62,595 bases of DNA from positions 1-62,595 of the forward strand of contig JANBPT010000168.1 of assembly GCA_027575765.1 (NCBI GenBank). Reading direction: 5' to 3'. The notes beneath the pieces were generated by a model that saw only the letters and a list, made by a program, of their open reading frames with translations, was not told the DNA's origin and ran no database searches. Shown one piece after another: positions 57,641-62,595 of the stretch. The DNA is from Tieghemiomyces parasiticus. Its lineage: Eukaryota > Kickxellomycota > Dimargaritomycetes > Dimargaritales > Dimargaritaceae. The translations under genes and the position numbers were made by a program. Every line of letters begins with the position of its first letter. The stretch's first letter is position 1.

Positions 57641-59280
57641 GTTGACGGGGACGGGTGGGGAGGGAGGGAGGGGGGTGGGACGTAAAGGAGGGAGAGGCCG
57701 TCGAGATGACAAGAGGCGAGGAAAGGGGTGCATCGAGCGAGAGGTAGAGTAGTCTCGCAGGCCTGGTTAGCGTTGACTTTAATGCCGAAATGAGAGGCCA
57801 GCCCCTTCTGTATATATAGGGCACTGGCGTGGAAAGGGAAGCGAGGAACGGATATCGCGCGGTTGAATGGAGGGTAAGGAGGGGCGCAGCCCAGGTCGGA
57901 AGGGCCTGGCGGAACGGTCGGCTGCCATCGCCAGTAGTACCCCGTGCGATTCCTTGACAAGAAGCACTGTGGGCGCACCCGAGGGCCCCAGCCAGCTTAA
58001 GGCCTTGGATTACACCCGCCCACTTTCGTGCTCGGCCTAGTCACCATAAGCGGGCGAATCTTCAGCAGACCCAGAGCCGTGGGGTCAGGGTGTGCCTATT
58101 TTTACGCCTAATTCTCTAGCCGACCCATCGGCAACGGTGAGGATCAGGTCCCTTAATTCAATATACGGCCTTTAGATTTTTGAATAAACAGCCAACGGTC
58201 CCCGAGCTAGAGGATTGGAAGGAGCATGGCTTCATTCTGGACCCCTTCGTCGATACACGATACGTGATATCGGGTGAACTCTATGGTATCTCGTGTAGTG
58301 CGTTATACGGCAGTGAAGCGGGCTGGCTCACCAACGACTCTATGAATGGAAAACAAAGTGAGTCATCGGGGTCACAGAGGGACCCATCACCCATAGATTA
58401 AGCCCGGTCACACTCGACGGGGACACAGGGAAAGATGATAAGTTGCGGTGCCCGCCAATGGGGCATGGCACCGGCTGGACAAGGGGACAGACAGGGAGGG
58501 TTTATTGAAGAGGCGGACGGCCAGCCAGAGGAGGGGAGTGCTACAAATGCCAAACGGTACGTATAGTAGGTTAACAGGCGGCGGGTGAACCAAGGAGGAG
58601 GGCGGGGGCCCGAGCTGATACTAGGTGCTAAGTGGTGGAGGCCATGGTCGAGTGAGTGCCTCCGGCGGTTCTACGAAAGGCTTGGTAACGTCTGTCGGGC
58701 GGTGGCTCGGAGAGGCTGCGTAGGGGCACACTTGATTTTTGTAGTTTTGTTTCTGGGCGTCACCGGGTGGTGACGAATGTGATGAAAGGGGTCGACCTCC
58801 CTACGGGGAGTGGACAAGCAGCCATTTTAGGGAATTTTAACGGTCGTAAGGAAAGCGTGCTGAGGGGACGGAGGAAGACAGGCCCCCAGAGAAGGCGAGG
58901 AGAGTTATTGGCAATGGTGGGAGGTTTTGATATTAACGGTGGCGTAGAGGGCTAATAGTAAAGGAAGTAGTGCTAGATTTTTTAAAAGTTTATTTTTCGG
59001 TGTGTGGTGGGTAGCAATGGTAGTAGAAGTGGGTATAAGGACAAAGTGATGTTCAATAGAAGGGCGATTATTTGTTTGAGCGGCGCTTGATTCTTTTTTG
59101 CTCAAGTTGGTACTTCTGGGCGCCCTTAACATCGAAGTATCAAAGGCAGGAAGTTTATCCCTTTGCCATGGTTACGTTTGCGAAAGGGGGAGTTACGCCC
59201 CATAATTATGCAGCTTTTGACACCAAGAGCCATTGGTGGTCGCAAAAGGGTAACCATTACAATTAGTTAAAGGTGGTGTG
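57641..59280. other. Intergenic with one possible orphan exon
   Basis: GC-rich spacer. A frame at about 58179-58401 (+), after a possible CCTTTAG acceptor, reads NKQPTVPELEDWKEHGFILD and continues about 73 codons to a TAA. It looks protein-like and could be a last exon or gene fragment, but no upstream exon was found. Confidence 0.3.
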
Positions 59281-59847
59281 GTAACCGGAAGAGGTGCGAA
59301 ACCTCTTAATACCTTCTGCATCGGCCTACATCCCTTCTGCGCCGAGACGCCTTCCCGTGCACCTCGAATCCACCGCGCCCCTCCTAATGACTTACCAAGT
59401 ACCCTTGCAAGACCCATGACCAAGGACTCAAGGAGGTCTCTCACACTCACCACGAATGCACAGCCAACTACTATCAGACAGATATAGCGCACACCACACC
59501 ACTTTCAAAATGAAAACAATACTTCTCATCAATAAACCCTTTATTACACCTCTGGAATTTTGCCTACCACAATGACCAAAAACGAAAGCAACATTACGTG
59601 TTTCTGAGGCCCCTCGGTAATATCAACACGGACAAACTATAAAATAATGAGGATTCCAGGTAATAATGTGAAGCTGGGCACGGCTTCTACCTTTGAGGAG
59701 TTGTAATAGGCCGCGCCTATACCTCCGATAAAGGAAAAGCCAAGAGAGGAACCGGACGACCTCTGGGAGAGGCCCGGAAGAGATTTAGGCCTAGCCGGGC
59801 TCTTCACCAATAGAAGTAGATCCCTTTAGTCTAGTAACGGAATATAC

Positions 59848-59879
59848 GCCGGACCCGAGTATGCAACGCAGGGTCCGGC
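59848..59879 (+). other. 9-bp perfect stem-loop followed by T run
   Basis: GCCGGACCC (59848-59856) pairs with GGGTCCGGC (59871-59879). Six T residues follow at 59882. The shape resembles an intrinsic terminator or the end of a small structured RNA, but no transcript is evident. Confidence 0.6.
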
Positions 59880-60397
59880 AGTTTTTTATTATTTCCTGTC
59901 CCATAGTGCCATCCGTTGGCACTATTGCGTTAAGTAAACCTAGTATCAATACTCTTCTAAGCTTGTTTATTGTTACACGCCTATAGGTTTTCTTTGTCTG
60001 ATAACTCTGTCAATAGTTATCTGATTTCACTTTGCGTTGCAGATTTGGATACCTCTGCTCCAACTGCATATTCCTGAACTCTCCATACCGTCCCAGTGGT
60101 TCGTTTGGAAGTGGGACCGGCTGTCCAATCTTTGTCCGCATCACATTAGTTGTGTGCGGGGTCTAAAACCATCTTCATTTCTTAATACATTTAGTTTTGA
60201 TGAATCGATTTTACTTTCGTTTCTCAGGTTTGGACAACCCTTTGGCCCCAATGCCAAGTGATAGATAACAGACCTGTCACTTCGTCAAGGGAATCTCTAC
60301 TAGCTGTCCTTCATCCTTGTTTGCCAATTAAGCTTTTCTTCTCTTGAAAATTGTGGTGATTGGGAACCACCACATTAGATTATCCTGAGGTAAAGTC

Positions 60398-60442
60398 CAA
60401 TTCTACTATTTCAGAACCATAAATTCTGTGATAGTAGAATTG
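60398..60442 (+). other. Long stem-loop
   Basis: CAATTCTACTAT (60398-60409) pairs perfectly with ATAGTAGAATTG (60431-60442). Inside, after one mismatch and one G-T pair, CAGAA pairs with TTCTG around a 7-base loop. This is the strongest hairpin in the tract. Confidence 0.75.
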
Positions 60443-60510
60443 CCTTTTGGTTATGGTATTAGACTTGGGTCTAATATCAGCACAAATATAAAAGGCACAA
60501 CCCTTGCCTC

Positions 60511-60528
60511 TGTGGTGAATTCACCACA
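60511..60528. repeat. 18-bp perfect palindrome
   Basis: TGTGGTGAATTCACCACA, reading the same on both strands. The same arms (TGTGGTG / CACCACA) form a stem-loop 150 bp upstream at 60352-60374. Confidence 0.8.
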
Positions 60529-60530
60529 TT

Positions 60531-60600
60531 TCCCTCTCCTCCTCTCTCTCTTTCCCTTTCCTTTCCCTTTCCCATTCCCATTCCCACTCCCTCTCCCTTG
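60531..60600. repeat. Pyrimidine microsatellite
   Basis: Imperfect CT, CCCTTT and CCCATT units, seen directly. Confidence 0.85.
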
Positions 60601-61859
60601 TTCATCCATCCTGATGTCTTATTTGGTGCTTAGATGGTTACCCGGACCTGTTTATTGTTCTCTGAGGTTCCTTTGAGTCTTGGTATGACTCATCTTCTTT
60701 TCTCCCATCTTCTTCAAGCAGGCACAAAGACGAAAGGATTTGAAATAGCCATCCTTATTGGCTACATTCCATTAGTAAGCAAGTTCTATATTGTTCTACT
60801 CCTTTTTTCTCCCATTGCTCTCCTACCATTTTCCACCTCTCCTTTTTTCATTTATATATATATCCCCCTTTCCTTCCCTCCTTTTGAACATCATCAGCTT
60901 CAACTTCTCCCACTTTCTTCTCTCTTCAAGAATAAAGTTCCCTATCAAAGAACTTGTTGCTTGATCATTACAGCCTCACAATAAACAATAACATACAAAA
61001 CCACGTTTATTATTTTTGACCAATTTGACACATACTTTTTTATTAGCTACATTCTTTACAAAGAAATTGAGACCCTGAACTGCCATTGTTCACAACAAAT
61101 GTGGAGCTTAGCCTTAGTTTATACCATAAATACATGATAAAAAAATGCAACACTGAACTATGGAGGTTCTGGATGCTGCAAGTTATGATAACGTATAAAT
61201 GTGACAAACAACCTACAAAAGATTACTGGAGTTCACAAAATAGACTACAAAAGTCCCAGGTCAATGGATAAACAAAAGATATTATGGAAATAACTTTATC
61301 AAAAAGAACTTGCCTTGCCACAGTGAGCCACTGTGGCTTGACAATATATACTTGGCCAATCACTAAGTGGCAGGTTACAAGCTACATGTGGCGTTTCTAA
61401 GGTACTTCTACTGGTCTTATTATGGCCTGCCCAATGTCACCTAAACCTTAATTAAAAAACATATCTTGCCAGAATATATATCTCAGCTTCTAAATCTTAT
61501 TAAGTGTAGAAGATACAGACGACTCCACAAATGTTGTACGCGGGGCCTAAAAACCCCTTTTATCACTCTCTTTATTTAGTTTTGATGAATTGATTTTACA
61601 TTCGTTTATCAGGTTTGGACAACCCTTTGACTCCGATCCTATGTGATAGATACCAGACTCGTCACTTCGTCAAAGGAACCTGTACTATCTACCTTTCCTT
61701 CTTGTTTGCTGAATAAGCTTCTTTTATTTTCGAATATAAAAGGCAAAGCACGCCTTAAAATAAACAAAAGCAAAAACACTCACTTTTCTTATTATTGACT
61801 GAACTCAACATCTATCATTTAATTATCTTTAGTTATTATACCGTACGCAAGACGGTAAA

Positions 61860-62595
61860 GTGCCATTGTTCACATCACAAAAATGTGATGCTAGGCCCTA
61901 GGCGGCGGACTTTGGTTGGGCCGTACGCAACAATGGTCTGTGCCCAGTGGCAAGTCAAAAGGAAAAAATGGCAAAAGGCGGGTTGTTTACTAAAACCGTT
62001 AATGTAAATAGTATGGGACCATTGTGGCGTCCAACTACTATCAGAATAAAATAGAAAATAGAATAAAATAAATTGTACTCAAGAATCAAACTTCAAAAAA
62101 TAACTGGCAAGCCCTTGCCTAACTGCACGGGCTCACTTTTATACTTGTGAGTGGGGAAAGGATCTACATCCCCCTGCATGTTGCACGTAACCCTAAACCT
62201 TGTTGGCTTTCCCCCTCACAAGGGGTTGGCAGTTGTTTATCCTTTCCCCATATTGGCGTGCCCATTAGATGCCTTCAAGAGGCAAAGCGGGTGTTGGCAC
62301 AATAAAAAATGTGGTGCTCAGCCCTAGGCGGAGGTCTTCAGTTGGGCCATTTGCAACAATGGTCTGGGCCCAATGGCAATTCAGGGAGAATATGTCAACA
62401 GACAGGATTGTTTACGTGAGCGTCAAAAGTAAATAGTATGGGATGGGTACGGTGTGGCTATTGATACAAAAAATAAAATAAAATAAAGTTTTCCAGATGA
62501 AATCAAAAAATTGAAAAATAGCTGGCAAGCCCTTGCCTAACTGCGCGGGCTTGCTTTTATACTCGTGCGCGGGGAAGGATCTGCATCCCCCTGCA
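61860..62595. repeat. Tandem repeat of about 420 bp, second copy cut by window end
   Basis: Two copies are offset by 418-426 bp. Shared landmarks are GTGATGCTAGGCCCTAGGCG at 61885 against GTGGTGCTCAGCCCTAGGCG at 62311, CAACAATGGTCTG in both, GTAAATAGTATGGGA in both, and CTGGCAAGCCCTTGCCTAAC at 62104 and 62522. The copies differ by scattered substitutions and small gaps, so the duplication is not recent or is maintained loosely. Confidence 0.85.

Larger units (their letters stand above)
59281..62595. repeat. AT-rich, hairpin-dense repeat tract
   Basis: The last 3.3 kb differ from the rest: AT-rich, no gene-like frames, and many short perfect inverted repeats with small loops (individual examples are given in the findings). 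Two kinds of direct repeat are also present: a roughly 190-bp unit at about 60155-60345 and 61538-61730, and a roughly 420-bp unit in tandem from about 61860 to the window end. A CT/CCCTTT microsatellite runs 60531-60600. The tract may be a nuclear repeat family, an insertion of mitochondrial DNA, or an assembly join. Confidence 0.65.

Noticed and set aside
60155..61730. LTR retrotransposon with 190-bp LTRs
   Set aside because: No TG/CA termini, primer-binding site, polypurine tract or pol-like coding sequence was seen between the repeats.

Overview
The window looks like nuclear DNA of a filamentous or zygomycete-grade fungus. It carries fungus-typical genes: an Atg17-like autophagy scaffold, a sphingolipid C9-methyltransferase, a single-domain HIS1 ATP phosphoribosyltransferase and a Rom2-type Rho1 GEF. 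Genes are compact with 0-3 short introns (about 65-250 nt, mostly GTAAGT-like donors), coding DNA is GC-rich, and there are no bacterial-style operons. An early-diverging lineage (for example Kickxellomycotina or another Zoopagomycota group) is a guess from divergence and style, not something the sequence proves. No rRNA or tRNA gene was recognised.

Layout. 1-8.2 kb: gene-poor, no supportable gene. 8.2-10.5 kb: pieces of an unrecognised spliced gene (-). 10.9-11.7 kb: SREK1IP1-like zinc-knuckle/RS protein (+). 12.1-14.2 kb: mitochondrial D-2-hydroxyglutarate/D-lactate dehydrogenase (-). 14.8-16.2 kb: ZZ-type zinc-finger protein (-). 17.2-18.6 kb: argininosuccinate lyase (+). 19.0-22.2 kb: mitochondrial EF-G2 (+, four exons). 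22.5-24.8 kb: mitochondrial helical-repeat (PPR-like) protein (-). 25.3-26.6 kb: farnesylated type I DnaJ (-). 29.3-32.1 kb: RhoGEF with DH-PH-CNH (+). 33.8-35.0 kb: secreted orphan protein (-). 36.6-37.0 kb: mariner fragment. 37.2-39.2 kb: ATG17-like (+, four exons, one GC-AG intron). 41.0-42.4 kb: sphingolipid C9-methyltransferase (-). 44.0-45.9 kb: membrane RING-H2 E3 ligase (-, two exons). 48.4-49.5 kb: HIS1 (+). 49.9-52.7 kb: MCM3 (-, two exons). 53.6-55.6 kb: two abutting mariner relics in opposite orientation. 55.7-57.6 kb: secreted-protein-like gene with in-frame stops. 59.3-62.6 kb: AT-rich tract full of short perfect hairpins and repeated units, unlike the rest of the window.

The genes are mostly unrelated housekeeping functions: arginine and histidine synthesis, mitochondrial translation and redox metabolism, DNA replication licensing, cell-wall Rho signalling, membrane lipid modification, autophagy and ubiquitylation. 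They do not form a visible cluster. The accessory material is concentrated at the right end (mariner relics, a decaying secreted-protein gene, a hairpin/repeat tract) and in the gene-poor left end. The hairpin tract is the strongest candidate for something not explained by ordinary annotation.
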